Assembly: GCA_947489525.1 (NCBI GenBank)
Contig: CANLDW010000003.1
Coordinates: 186,001-250,000, forward strand
DNA from: an uncultured Psychrobacter sp.
GTDB lineage: Bacteria > Pseudomonadota > Gammaproteobacteria > Pseudomonadales > Moraxellaceae
Reading direction: 5' to 3'
DNA: 64,000 nt
How positions within the stretch are numbered: position 1 is the stretch's first letter; every line of letters starts with the position of its first letter. Positions 55,193 through 63,764 of the stretch are shown here, piece after piece. The position numbers and the translations under genes were made by a program. The notes under the pieces are model-generated. The model had not been told where the DNA came from, did not search any database, and saw nothing but the letters and a program-made list of their open reading frames with translations.

Positions 55193-56917
55193 ATGCCATC
55201 TTCTCCTGACGTCACCAAGCCTGACGCATCAAAGCCTATGATATCTACAGATCAGATAACATCCAACACGCAGAGTGTCGCCGTTAAGCCGCCTTGGTAC
55301 TACCGTGTCGTCATCGCTATCCTAAAGCCTTTATACCGCTTGCAAGTCTGGCAGCGCTCACATAAACACGACAACTATAGGCAAGAGGTCGCACAGCGTT
55401 TTGGTAAGCACTATCCGTCGCCGCCTATAGCGTCGCCATTGCACGATGTCACTAATAAGCCTATCAGAACGGACAGTAAAACCAAAACGAAGATCATTTG
55501 GTGTCATGCTGTCTCTTTAGGGGAGACCAATACCATAGCGCCGCTGCTCGATGCTTTGCTGGCTCGGGGGTATCAGATCTGGTTGACTAATACGACGCAG
55601 ACTGGGTTTGCGCGCGGTGCTAGCCGCTTTGCACATGAGATCGCGCAGGGACGGATGAGTCACAGCTATGTACCTGTTGATAGTCCAGCAGTCATTGATA
55701 CATTTTTGACGCATGTACAACCTGTGACTGCGCTGTTTGTAGAAACTGAGCTGTGGGCGAATATCCTCTATCATCTAAGCGCACGCGGTATCCCAAGTGT
55801 CTTAGTCAATGGTCGACTGTCGCTATCCTCGTTTCACAGCTACCAAAAAATTGCAGCAGTCAGCACTAGCATGATGCAGAACCTTACGCTGATCATCGCT
55901 CAAGATAATGACTCTGCAAAGCGTTTTCGTCAGCTGGGCGCGAGTAGCTCACAAATTAGAGTAGCAGGCTCGCTCAAATGGGTCATCAATACACCCAAGG
56001 CAACAACAAATCCATCAGCAAAAACGACTCTATTAGAAGAGAAAGCTGATCAGAGTCAGCAGAAAAGTAATACGAATAAAAAAGCTATTAAAGAAGCAAC
56101 TGATACGAGTAAAGGCACTAATGAGGATAAAGATAATATAGAAGTAATGGAGTATGCGTTAGAGCGGCCAATTTGGGTTGCAGCCAGTACCCATAATGGT
56201 GAGGAGCAGATCGCCTTAGCGCTACAACAACAGCTATTAGACACCACTGAGCTACGCGATGCGTTGCTAATTATCGTACCCCGTCATCCCGAGCGCTTTG
56301 ATGAGGTAGCAGCACTTATTGCGGAATCGGGTTTGCAGATAGCAAGGCGCAGCCGTGCTGAACCTGTGACGGCGCAAACACAAGTCTATCTAGCTGATAG
56401 TATGGGCGAGCTGATGTTATGGTATAAGCTTGCCAAGGTAGCATTAGTTGGCGGTTCACTCGTCGATATCGGTGGTCACAATCCCGTGGAGCCTGCGAGT
56501 ATCGGTACGCCCGTACTCATGGGTAGCTATACTCAGTCCTGTCAAAGCGTGGTTGATAAGCTGGCAGGAGCTGGCGCTTTATACCAACCGCACAATAGCT
56601 TTTATCATCCTATCGATATTCCTAGCAGTGCGCCTATTGAGATGCCTTTAGTACTAGACCAAACAGCGGATGACACAAGGCTTGTCTATCAGCAGTTGCA
56701 GTTTTGGTTACGTCAGCCTGATGTTGCCAAACAAGCAGGAGCGGTGGGAGCGGCGGTCACTTTAGAGCAGCAATCCGTGCTAAAAAGACAGCTGGCTATG
56801 ATCGAAGAGGTTATCGGCACGCTATGTGTTCAGACTGCTCACAGGACAATTAATAGTCTGGCAGCAGTCAAAGCTGTAGATGATGGTGAGCCAGTGGTTG
56901 AGCGTCCAAAGCTATGA
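55193..56917 (+). CDS. waaA: 3-deoxy-D-manno-octulosonic acid (Kdo) transferase
   Basis: A 574-residue inner-membrane GT-B glycosyltransferase that adds Kdo to lipid A precursors. Family motifs include W-C-H-A-V-S-L-G-E (WaaA nucleophile-base Glu), F-V-E-T-E-L-W, N-G-R-L-S, and, near the C-terminus, L-V-G-G-S-L-V-D-I-G-G-H-N-P-V-E-P. It is longer than the usual 420-430 residues because of an N-terminal Ser/Pro-rich stretch, a Lys/Thr/Glu-rich insert at about 260-315 and a C-terminal tail. The frame extends upstream to a GTG inside the MITE-like element; the ATG at 55193 is preferred. The stop overlaps rsmE by four bases. Confidence 0.93.
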   Translation: MPSSPDVTKPDASKPMISTDQITSNTQSVAVKPPWYYRVVIAILKPLYRLQVWQRSHKHDNYRQEVAQRFGKHYPSPPIASPLHDVTNKPIRTDSKTKTKIIWCHAVSLGETNTIAPLLDALLARGYQIWLTNTTQTGFARGASRFAHEIAQGRMSHSYVPVDSPAVIDTFLTHVQPVTALFVETELWANILYHLSARGIPSVLVNGRLSLSSFHSYQKIAAVSTSMMQNLTLIIAQDNDSAKRFRQLGASSSQIRVAGSLKWVINTPKATTNPSAKTTLLEEKADQSQQKSNTNKKAIKEATDTSKGTNEDKDNIEVMEYALERPIWVAASTHNGEEQIALALQQQLLDTTELRDALLIIVPRHPERFDEVAALIAESGLQIARRSRAEPVTAQTQVYLADSMGELMLWYKLAKVALVGGSLVDIGGHNPVEPASIGTPVLMGSYTQSCQSVVDKLAGAGALYQPHNSFYHPIDIPSSAPIEMPLVLDQTADDTRLVYQQLQFWLRQPDVAKQAGAVGAAVTLEQQSVLKRQLAMIEEVIGTLCVQTAHRTINSLAAVKAVDDGEPVVERPKL

Positions 56918-57687
56918 ATTGTATTTTACTGCCGGCACCTCATTTTGCAGCAACCTCCGCCACAGCTCAGATCAGTTCAAAGGCGCATATTGAGCACATC
57001 AATCGGGTGCTTGGTCTGAGCGTTGGCGATAGCATCAAAATTGGGCAGCTGGGCGGCAGATTAGGCAGTGCAGTGATTGCACAAATGACACCGAGTACCG
57101 TGTTTTTGCAGGAAGTGCAGCTTACGCTTACGCCGCCGCCGAAGCTTGATGTCACTGTGGTGTTGGCACTACCAAGACCAAAGGTACTGCGGCGTCTGAT
57201 TATAGATATGACCGCACTTGGGGTACGAGACATTATTCTCATTAACAGCTATCGCACGCAAAAGAGCTATTGGCAAAGCCCGATGCTCAAGCGTTTAGAT
57301 GAGTTTGTGTTAGAGGGCTTGCAGCAAGGCGTCGATACTATCGCGCCTTCAATCCGTCTACAAAAACGCTTTAAACCTTTTGTTGAAGATGAGCTGCCAA
57401 GCCTAATGACGGGCCGCGCTGTTGTCGCTCACCCTGAGAGTGAGTTGTCTTTTACTCAGTACGCACAGCAGCTCGCGGACAAGGCTACAGATGATGTGTC
57501 GACGTCATTACTAACAACCTCTAAAGCCTTGTTACCGAGCATGGTTTTTATTGGTGCAGAGGGCGGCTGGATTGACTATGAAGTTGATCTGCTCTGTGCA
57601 AAAGGGTGTCAGACGATTCACTTAGGTCCGCGTATCCTACGTACCGAAGCCGCTGTCAACGCTATACTTGGGCAATGGGTGTTATAG
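56914..57687 (+). CDS. rsmE: 16S rRNA m3U1498 methyltransferase RsmE
   Basis: A 257-residue SPOUT-fold enzyme. The N-terminal PUA-like domain is followed by the knot region with F-I-G-A-E-G-G-W and the closing H-L-G-P-R-I-L-R-T-E-A-A, the SAM-binding knot of RsmE. It methylates N3 of U1498 in 16S rRNA. The ATG overlaps the waaA stop (ATGA), implying coupling. An insert of about 10 residues (D-K-A-T-D-D-V-S-T-S) precedes the knot. Confidence 0.95.
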   Translation: MNCILLPAPHFAATSATAQISSKAHIEHINRVLGLSVGDSIKIGQLGGRLGSAVIAQMTPSTVFLQEVQLTLTPPPKLDVTVVLALPRPKVLRRLIIDMTALGVRDIILINSYRTQKSYWQSPMLKRLDEFVLEGLQQGVDTIAPSIRLQKRFKPFVEDELPSLMTGRAVVAHPESELSFTQYAQQLADKATDDVSTSLLTTSKALLPSMVFIGAEGGWIDYEVDLLCAKGCQTIHLGPRILRTEAAVNAILGQWVL

Positions 57688-57773
57688 GGTGTTAGCGACC
57701 GTTTTCATCAGGTTATGTCATCAGACTATTGAACTCAGTGCCAAGATGGTCTACTCAGTAATACAAATGTATT

Positions 57774-57792
57774 GATAATTAATCTCATTTCC
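57774..57792. promoter_or_regulatory. Candidate Fur box upstream of fbpA
   Basis: The 19-base sequence gataattaatctcatttcc matches the GATAATGATAATCATTATC consensus at 13 positions by hand. It lies about 48 bases before the fbpA start, a normal place for iron repression. Confidence 0.45.
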
Positions 57793-57839
57793 ATTAGTAT
57801 GAAGTTTATTCTTATTTACTGTACTATTTAAGGAAAATC

Positions 57840-58955
57840 ATGTCATTAAACCTTGTTCGTACCAGTTTGTCTTCGACAAAGCGCGCTCTACCTGTTGCTA
57901 TATTTGGTCTCATGCTTGGATTAGCAGGTTGTGACAATGCGTCTACTACAGATACTGAAGTAGACACTGAGGTAGCAAGTACTGAGCAATCTACAGCCAA
58001 CGCTATAGCTGCAAATGACGAGCAAGTCGTCACTATATACTCATCACGTAACGAGCAACTGATTAAACCCTTGTTAGATCGTTATACCGAGCAAACAGGA
58101 GTAAGGGTTGAGCTGGTCACGGATAAGACAGGACCGCTACTAGCACGCTTGCAAGCTGAAGGGTCTAATACACCTGCCGACATGTTGTTGACCGTTGACG
58201 CGGGTAACTTGTGGCAAGCTGCTGAGCAAGGCTTATTGCAGCCTGTAGCTTCTGATATTCTAGAGACTAACGTACCCGCTAAATATCGCGACCCTCAAGG
58301 TAACTGGACAGGATTGTCGCTACGCGCTCGTACTATCTTTTATGATCCAAGCAAAGTTGATCCTAACCAATTATCTACCTATGCTGATTTAGCAGATCCA
58401 AAATGGAAAGGTAAGCTGTGTTTGCGTACCTCCAAAAAAGTCTATAATCAGTCGCTAGTAGCGAGTATGATGGAACATTTGGGCGCGGAAAGAACCGAAG
58501 AGATTATTCGCGGTTGGGTCGATAATCTAGCAACCGATGTCTTTAGCGATGATACCAGCATGCTTGAGGCTATCGCCGCAGGTCAGTGCGAAGTCGGTAT
58601 TGCCAATAGTTATTACTACGGTCGTCTACTTGAAGAGCAGCCTGATTTTCCAGTACAGATATTTTGGGCGAACCAAGACACTACTGGTACGCATGTAAAC
58701 ATCTCAGGTGCTGGTGTTATCGCAGGGTCGGATAATCCAGATGGCGCGCTCAAACTAATGGAATGGTTATCCTCAGATGAAGCACAAGGTATTTATGCCA
58801 GTGCAGACAAAGAGTTCCCAGTAAAAGAAGGCGTCGATGAATCTGAGATGCTCAGAGCTTGGGGGCCTTTTAAGCAGGATGATATCAGTGTGCAAAAATT
58901 TGGCGAACTACAGACCAAAGCGATCCAAATGATGGACAAAGCGGGCTATAAATAA
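57840..58955 (+). CDS. fbpA: Ferric iron ABC transporter substrate-binding protein
   Basis: A 371-residue periplasmic iron-binding protein (FbpA/FutA class). The signal has lipobox L-A-G-C (Cys about 31), so it is probably a lipoprotein. V-T-I-Y-S-S-R-N-E at the mature start, L-R-A-R-T-I-F-Y-D, and the paired tyrosines of N-S-Y-Y-Y-G-R-L are the usual iron and anion ligands. A strong ribosome site (aaggaaa) precedes the ATG. It heads an fbpABC set on one strand with a candidate Fur site. Confidence 0.93.
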   Translation: MSLNLVRTSLSSTKRALPVAIFGLMLGLAGCDNASTTDTEVDTEVASTEQSTANAIAANDEQVVTIYSSRNEQLIKPLLDRYTEQTGVRVELVTDKTGPLLARLQAEGSNTPADMLLTVDAGNLWQAAEQGLLQPVASDILETNVPAKYRDPQGNWTGLSLRARTIFYDPSKVDPNQLSTYADLADPKWKGKLCLRTSKKVYNQSLVASMMEHLGAERTEEIIRGWVDNLATDVFSDDTSMLEAIAAGQCEVGIANSYYYGRLLEEQPDFPVQIFWANQDTTGTHVNISGAGVIAGSDNPDGALKLMEWLSSDEAQGIYASADKEFPVKEGVDESEMLRAWGPFKQDDISVQKFGELQTKAIQMMDKAGYK

Positions 58956-58986
58956 GCGCCCGCACGTCTGATATGGTAGTACTACT

Positions 58987-60651
58987 ATGATAACTACAGA
59001 GTCGGCTGCACGTGTAAACAATACCCCTACGGACGCTGAACAGAATATCAGCTCAGACCATACTGCTCGCAGACGTCTTATCTCAAAATCAGTCTTAGGA
59101 CTGATTTCGTTGTTTATGCTCGTCCCTATTTTAATAGTGTTGCTTTCATGGACACAGCCTGTTGCAGATATTTGGACGCACATGGCAGATTTTGTACTGC
59201 CAGAAGTCCTAAAAAACACCATCATTTTATTGGCTATGGTGGTACTGATATCGGGGAGTGTTGGTACGGTACTTGCTTGGGTGACGAGTATGTACCGCTT
59301 TCCTGGGCAGCGGTTTTTTACCTGGGCACTGATGCTGCCCCTTGCCATACCTGCTTATGTCTTAGCATTTGTAACGGTAGGTATTGTTGATTTTAGTGGC
59401 CCACTACAAACGGCGTTACGCGATTTAGGCGTCAGCGCTGCTATTCCATCCGTACGCAACGTCTGGGGCGCAGGATTTATACTGTCATTGGCGTTTTATC
59501 CTTACGTGTACTTGCTGGCACGGCAGGCGTTTTTGTCGCAGGGACGCCGCGCTATAGAGGCAGGGCAGATGCTTGGTTTGAGCCGCAGCCGTGTGTTTTT
59601 TCGCTTAGCATTACCGCAGGCTTTACCTTGGATTATTGGGGGGTTGCTGCTGGCATGTATGGAGACGCTGGCTGACTTTGGCGCGGTATCTGTATTCAAT
59701 GTTGACACTTTTACCACCGCCATATACAAAGCGTGGTTTGGCTTTTTTAGTCTGACAACTGCTGCACAATTAGCGGCTTTGTTAATAGGTGTTGTATTTA
59801 TTGTCGTTTTGTTCGAGCAGTATTGGCAGGCGAAGCGTGGCAATGGGGTGACGCAAGGCAGTACGCAGCGCTTTGAAGCGGGTGCGCTTGCAACTATATC
59901 GATGACTTTGCTTTGTACCTCAATATTTTTAATGGCGTTTTTGATTCCATTTTTACAGCTGATCTACTGGACGGCGCTAAATTTTCGCCAAGATTTTGAC
60001 GCACGCTACATAGATTTTGTGACCAATAGCCTACTGGTTGCGAGTATGACTACAGTGTTTATTGCTTTTTTGGCTGTGATAGTTGCTTGGATTAAGCGTC
60101 AATATTCTGATCGGTCGACTAAGCTTATGACCAGCCTTGCCAATCTAGGTTACGTGGTTCCGGGCACAGTACTAGCGGTCGGAGTTTTTATCCCTATTGC
60201 GTGGGTGGACAATCAACTAATAGCTTTAGGGATCAGCTCAGAGCAGGTGCTCTCAGGTAGTGTTATAGTGATGCTGCTGGCGTTGTCGACGCGTTTTATG
60301 ACGGTCAGCTTTCAACCTATTGATCGTCAATTGCAGCGTTTGACTGTCAACCAAGAAGCTGCTGCGAAGCTCCTAAGCGATAGTGCCTACCAGCGCTGGC
60401 GTCAGGTGATGCTTCCTGTACTGAGCCCGGGCGTACTCACTGCGCTGTTGATCGGTTTTGTAGAGGTCATGAAAGAGATGCCAATAACCCTGATGACGCG
60501 CCGTCAGGGTTGGGATACACTTGCTGTCCGGGTGTTTGAAATGACCAGCGAAGGCATGTGGGGACGGGCGGCACTGCCAAGCTTACTTATCGTATTAGTC
60601 GGTTTGCTTCCCGTATGGATACTACTGCGTCAAAGCGATAAGACAGGGTAA
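58987..60651 (+). CDS. fbpB: Ferric iron ABC transporter permease
   Basis: A 554-residue double-length permease made of two fused halves, about 12 membrane helices. Each half has an EAA-type loop: A-G-Q-M-L-G-L-S-R-S-R-V-F-F-R-L-A-L-P-Q-A in the first and A-A-K-L-L-S-D-S-A-Y-Q-R-W-R-Q-V-M-L-P-V in the second. This fused arrangement is typical of FbpB/SfuB. It begins 31 bases after fbpA. The 228-base gap to fbpC holds a large palindrome. Confidence 0.95.
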   Translation: MITTESAARVNNTPTDAEQNISSDHTARRRLISKSVLGLISLFMLVPILIVLLSWTQPVADIWTHMADFVLPEVLKNTIILLAMVVLISGSVGTVLAWVTSMYRFPGQRFFTWALMLPLAIPAYVLAFVTVGIVDFSGPLQTALRDLGVSAAIPSVRNVWGAGFILSLAFYPYVYLLARQAFLSQGRRAIEAGQMLGLSRSRVFFRLALPQALPWIIGGLLLACMETLADFGAVSVFNVDTFTTAIYKAWFGFFSLTTAAQLAALLIGVVFIVVLFEQYWQAKRGNGVTQGSTQRFEAGALATISMTLLCTSIFLMAFLIPFLQLIYWTALNFRQDFDARYIDFVTNSLLVASMTTVFIAFLAVIVAWIKRQYSDRSTKLMTSLANLGYVVPGTVLAVGVFIPIAWVDNQLIALGISSEQVLSGSVIVMLLALSTRFMTVSFQPIDRQLQRLTVNQEAAAKLLSDSAYQRWRQVMLPVLSPGVLTALLIGFVEVMKEMPITLMTRRQGWDTLAVRVFEMTSEGMWGRAALPSLLIVLVGLLPVWILLRQSDKTG

Positions 60652-60719
60652 CGATTTTATAGATGCGACGCGTTCGTTTGTTATTACTGTAGAGCTTTAT
60701 TACTATAGTTGAATCATTA

Positions 60720-60833
60720 TAAAACCGATACAGTGCTGCTGGGATGAATTTTGCGCAGCCTCTGGCTGCAACGACACAGCACGCCAGTAAAATTTATACC
60801 AGTAGCACTGGTAATATTAGCGTATCGATTTTA
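60720..60833. repeat. Imperfect palindromic intergenic element upstream of fbpC
   Basis: A nested inverted repeat. taaaaccgatac pairs with gtatcgatttta at the ends (60720-60731 / 60822-60833), agtgctgctgg pairs with ccagtagcact, and gggatgaatttt with aaaatttatacc. An inner hairpin gcagcc-tct-ggctgc lies at 60755-60769. It is non-coding and has no T tract. Confidence 0.7.
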
Positions 60834-60879
60834 TTTCGAATTGACTATATTTTACTTATAACCGCTTATTGGTACCTTT

Positions 60880-62190
60880 ATGTACACTGACTCGACCAAA
60901 ACTAACTCTGTATCTGGTACCTCATCAGCTGATACGCCAATGTTTAAGACAAAGTCGTATGAGAGTGAGGAGCCAACGACTTCTACTATGCTCACTGCGC
61001 ACGCGCGTCGTATTAACGAAGGTGAAGACAAGCTATTTAAAACTGAGCAAAATAGTCGTCCTTATTTTAGTGTCCAAGACTTAGTCGTCGGCTATGATGA
61101 TACGGTTATTGTCAATGGACTCTCACTAACGTTGGCGCAAGGCGAGATTGGTTGCTTTTTGGGTTATAGCGGCTGTGGTAAGACCACGGCACTGCGCGCT
61201 ATCGCAGGGCTTGAGCCCAGTCGTCATGGCGTTATTACCTTAAGTGATCAGCGCCTAACGGATAAAAGCGCTAAAGGTTCTTTTACCATCGCGCCTGCCA
61301 AACGCGGTATGGGTATGGTGTTTCAAGATTACGCATTATTTGGTCATTTAAGCGTAGCCAAAAACATCGCCTTTGGTCTTAATAAGTGGTCAAACAAGGA
61401 CAAAAAAGCGCGCGTACAAGAGATGCTAAGTCTCGTATCTCTCACTGAGCATGCGGATAAACGCCCAAACGAGCTCTCAGGAGGACAACAGCAGCGTGTC
61501 GCTTTGGCAAGAGCCTTGGCTCCCAAACCCAAACTTCTCCTGCTCGATGAGCCATTCTCTAATCTCGATGTGGTACTGCGCGAGTCGCTTGCGATGAGTG
61601 TGCGCGATATCCTAAAGCGCACGCATACCACCGCTATTTTAGTCACCCATGACCAAAACGAAGCTTTTGCCTTAGCGGATAAAGTTGGCGTTATGGACAA
61701 GGGTAGGCTGGTGCAATGGGCAACGCCAAGCGAGCTGTATCATGAACCTATCAGTCCTTTTGTAGCAGAGTTCGTCGGTGAAGGCGCGATGATAGATGGC
61801 ATCATCAAAGAAGGTCATGTCGAGACAGCGCTTGGTGATATATACCGGCGCATGGAGGTTTGTGATGAAGAGGGGCGAGCACAGTACTGCGAATACGATT
61901 ATCCTAACGGTACACCGATTAAAGTATTAGTACGTCCTGATGACATCATTCACGATGATGACAGTACGCAGACAGCCTTGGTAGTCGGGCGCGTGTTTCG
62001 CGGCGCAAACTATCTGTATCGATTACAGCTCGACGATGGACAGACCGTGTTGTCTTTGGTTGCCAGTCATCACAACCACGCTATTGGCACGCGTATCGGT
62101 ATATTGCCTATGCTTGAGCACGTTGTGGTCTTTGATGAAAAAAACATCAATACCACAACATGGTCAGAATATGATAGAAGGTTCATTTAG
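60880..62190 (+). CDS. fbpC: Ferric iron ABC transporter ATP-binding protein
   Basis: A 436-residue ATPase. Walker A is G-Y-S-G-C-G-K-T-T, signature L-S-G-G-Q-Q-Q-R, Walker B L-L-L-L-D-E-P-F-S-N-L-D, with an H-loop T-H-D-Q. A TOBE-like regulatory domain covers about 305-425. A 60-residue polar N-terminal extension precedes the ATPase. It powers the FbpB permease for iron(III) import. It is separated from fbpB by a palindromic element, so it may have its own promoter. ATG 60880 is preferred, as the context fits. Confidence 0.94.
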   Translation: MYTDSTKTNSVSGTSSADTPMFKTKSYESEEPTTSTMLTAHARRINEGEDKLFKTEQNSRPYFSVQDLVVGYDDTVIVNGLSLTLAQGEIGCFLGYSGCGKTTALRAIAGLEPSRHGVITLSDQRLTDKSAKGSFTIAPAKRGMGMVFQDYALFGHLSVAKNIAFGLNKWSNKDKKARVQEMLSLVSLTEHADKRPNELSGGQQQRVALARALAPKPKLLLLDEPFSNLDVVLRESLAMSVRDILKRTHTTAILVTHDQNEAFALADKVGVMDKGRLVQWATPSELYHEPISPFVAEFVGEGAMIDGIIKEGHVETALGDIYRRMEVCDEEGRAQYCEYDYPNGTPIKVLVRPDDIIHDDDSTQTALVVGRVFRGANYLYRLQLDDGQTVLSLVASHHNHAIGTRIGILPMLEHVVVFDEKNINTTTWSEYDRRFI

Positions 62191-62295
62191 TTTTACTATT
62201 CTATTAAGGACTTATTTTTTCTAAACAGGCTCTATTCACAAAACAGGTTAGCAGCCAGTGTTTAAAGCTTGCAGCATGGTTTTAGCAAAGTCGTA

Positions 62296-63174
62296 TTATT
62301 CAGGGCGGCGCGTCGCTAGGACGTGCAAGTAGCGTCCTAGCCATTTGAAGGGTTCTAGCTGGGAGTAGCGCAGCTCCATACGTATCACCGCTTCAGGACT
62401 ATTATGACCGCCGCGTTTAAGCGGCGCGTAATCGTGGAAGACGCGCAGACCACTCGTTAGCAGTATCTGATAATCATGAGCAACCAGCCACGCATCCACC
62501 TCAGTTTTGGCAACCGGATGATTCGGCGTTAAGCTCTTTTTATTATCAGCTTGATAATCGCTACCCTCTGCTACGCTATCAAGTAAGTTAAAGTTCCCCA
62601 TAATCAAGTTACGATAGTCAAAGCTCGCTGGGTTATAAAAACACAAAGATAGCGCGCCACTAGGTTTTAGGAGCCGATCAAAGAAGTCCATAATCTCTAC
62701 GGGTTCAGCGAGCCATTCAAGTAGCGCATGACACAGTATCACATCAAACTTCTGTATTTGATAGGACTTGCTACTAGCAGTCGTGCCACCTTTATCGTCA
62801 TTTACCAGCTTAGCTTCAAGCGCTTGATAAGGGCAGACGTACCAGCTTATATCTAAATTATCGTCAGTTTTTGCTGCCTGAGCTTTCGCTTTGATGAGCA
62901 TATTGGCTGAGATATCATTGACCACGACGCTATGACCTTGAGCGGCAAGATCTATAGCAATTTGAGCAAGACCTGCACCCACATCTAAGATACGTAGCGG
63001 ACGACCAAGCGCTTGTGCTGCTTTTTGGGTGTAGGTAAAAATATCACGGCGTAGTACAGCGAGTCTAATATCACCTTTAAGACCGCCATAGACCTTTTTT
63101 TCAAAGTGATCAGTGATGGTATCAAAGCTACGATCCGTGCGCTGATTGTTTGTTGAAGCGTTGTTATCATTCAT
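62296..63174 (-). CDS. cmoM: CmoM-like SAM-dependent tRNA methyltransferase
   Basis: A 292-residue class I methyltransferase. The SAM site is I-L-D-V-G-A-G-L-A-Q-I-A-I-D-L-A, followed by V-V-N-D-I-S and C-H-A-L-L-E-W-L. The opening F-D-T-I-T-D-H-F-E-K-K-V-Y-G-G-L-K-G and the C-terminal E-L-R-Y-S-x-x-E-P-F-K-W-L-G-R-Y match E. coli CmoM, which methylates the carboxyl of 5-carboxymethoxyuridine at the tRNA wobble base. The frame opens with TTG at 63213; the ATG at 63174 is preferred. An insert (K-L-V-N-D-D-K-G-G-T-T) lengthens it relative to CmoM. Confidence 0.87.
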   Translation of the reverse strand: MNDNNASTNNQRTDRSFDTITDHFEKKVYGGLKGDIRLAVLRRDIFTYTQKAAQALGRPLRILDVGAGLAQIAIDLAAQGHSVVVNDISANMLIKAKAQAAKTDDNLDISWYVCPYQALEAKLVNDDKGGTTASSKSYQIQKFDVILCHALLEWLAEPVEIMDFFDRLLKPSGALSLCFYNPASFDYRNLIMGNFNLLDSVAEGSDYQADNKKSLTPNHPVAKTEVDAWLVAHDYQILLTSGLRVFHDYAPLKRGGHNSPEAVIRMELRYSQLEPFKWLGRYLHVLATRRPE

Positions 63175-63259
63175 GACGTTGTTTCTAGTTGTTAGGTGTG
63201 GAATAGGAAGCAAATTTTACAAGTAGCACTAACTTAGCACTGATTTAGCATTTACAAGC

Positions 63260-63535
63260 TTAGCGTTGGCGTCTAATAACCCATCCAAATATCAATTTGG
63301 CAACTATGATGACCACAAGTACTACCCCGATAAATACCCAGATGCCAGTACCTTGTAAGTTCTCTTGGTAAGCTTGAGCCAAATAAGCAGAGAGTCCCAT
63401 GGCAATCAGTAGTGATCCCCAGCGGATTACAGGCAGCGCGCGGTAGTGATGATTCGGATACGCCGCTGCGTAGTCACTTGAAAAGCTATAGAGCACCATC
63501 GCTAAAATCCAGACGCTTGCAATAATAATATCCAT
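63260..63535 (-). CDS. Small membrane protein of unknown function
   Basis: A 91-residue protein with three predicted helices (about 3-18, 37-56, 66-86) and a basic C-terminus (W-V-I-R-R-Q-R). A conserved-looking H-H-Y-R-A-L-P-V-I-R-W-G-S loop follows helix 1. I do not recognise the family. It sits about 85 bases upstream of the CmoM-like gene on the same strand and may be co-transcribed. Confidence 0.7.
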   Translation of the reverse strand: MDIIIASVWILAMVLYSFSSDYAAAYPNHHYRALPVIRWGSLLIAMGLSAYLAQAYQENLQGTGIWVFIGVVLVVIIVAKLIFGWVIRRQR

Positions 63536-63764
63536 AGAAAACCTTATAATAGGGGTGTACTGCCAGAGCTAAGATGACAGGTAATTACACTCATTAAAGT
63601 AGCTTTGTGTAACCTTTTACGGTATAACTAGTAAGGTATAAGACACAATCGATATTGTCCAATAAACAATAGGATTTATAGAGAATCAACTGCTCAACAT
63701 AAGTCCTTTTTTTGTAGAAGTGATCGACTTTCACATTATTTTATCTTTGCTAAGGATAGCAACC

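Noticed and set aside
61344..61700. 118-residue antisense frame opposite fbpC
   Set aside because: It mirrors the conserved ABC motifs; a codon-shadow of a well-supported gene.
60880..62190. fbpC as the missing modC
   Set aside because: It sits with fbpA and fbpB as a complete iron set and carries no ModC-specific features that I can see; sharing is possible but unsupported.
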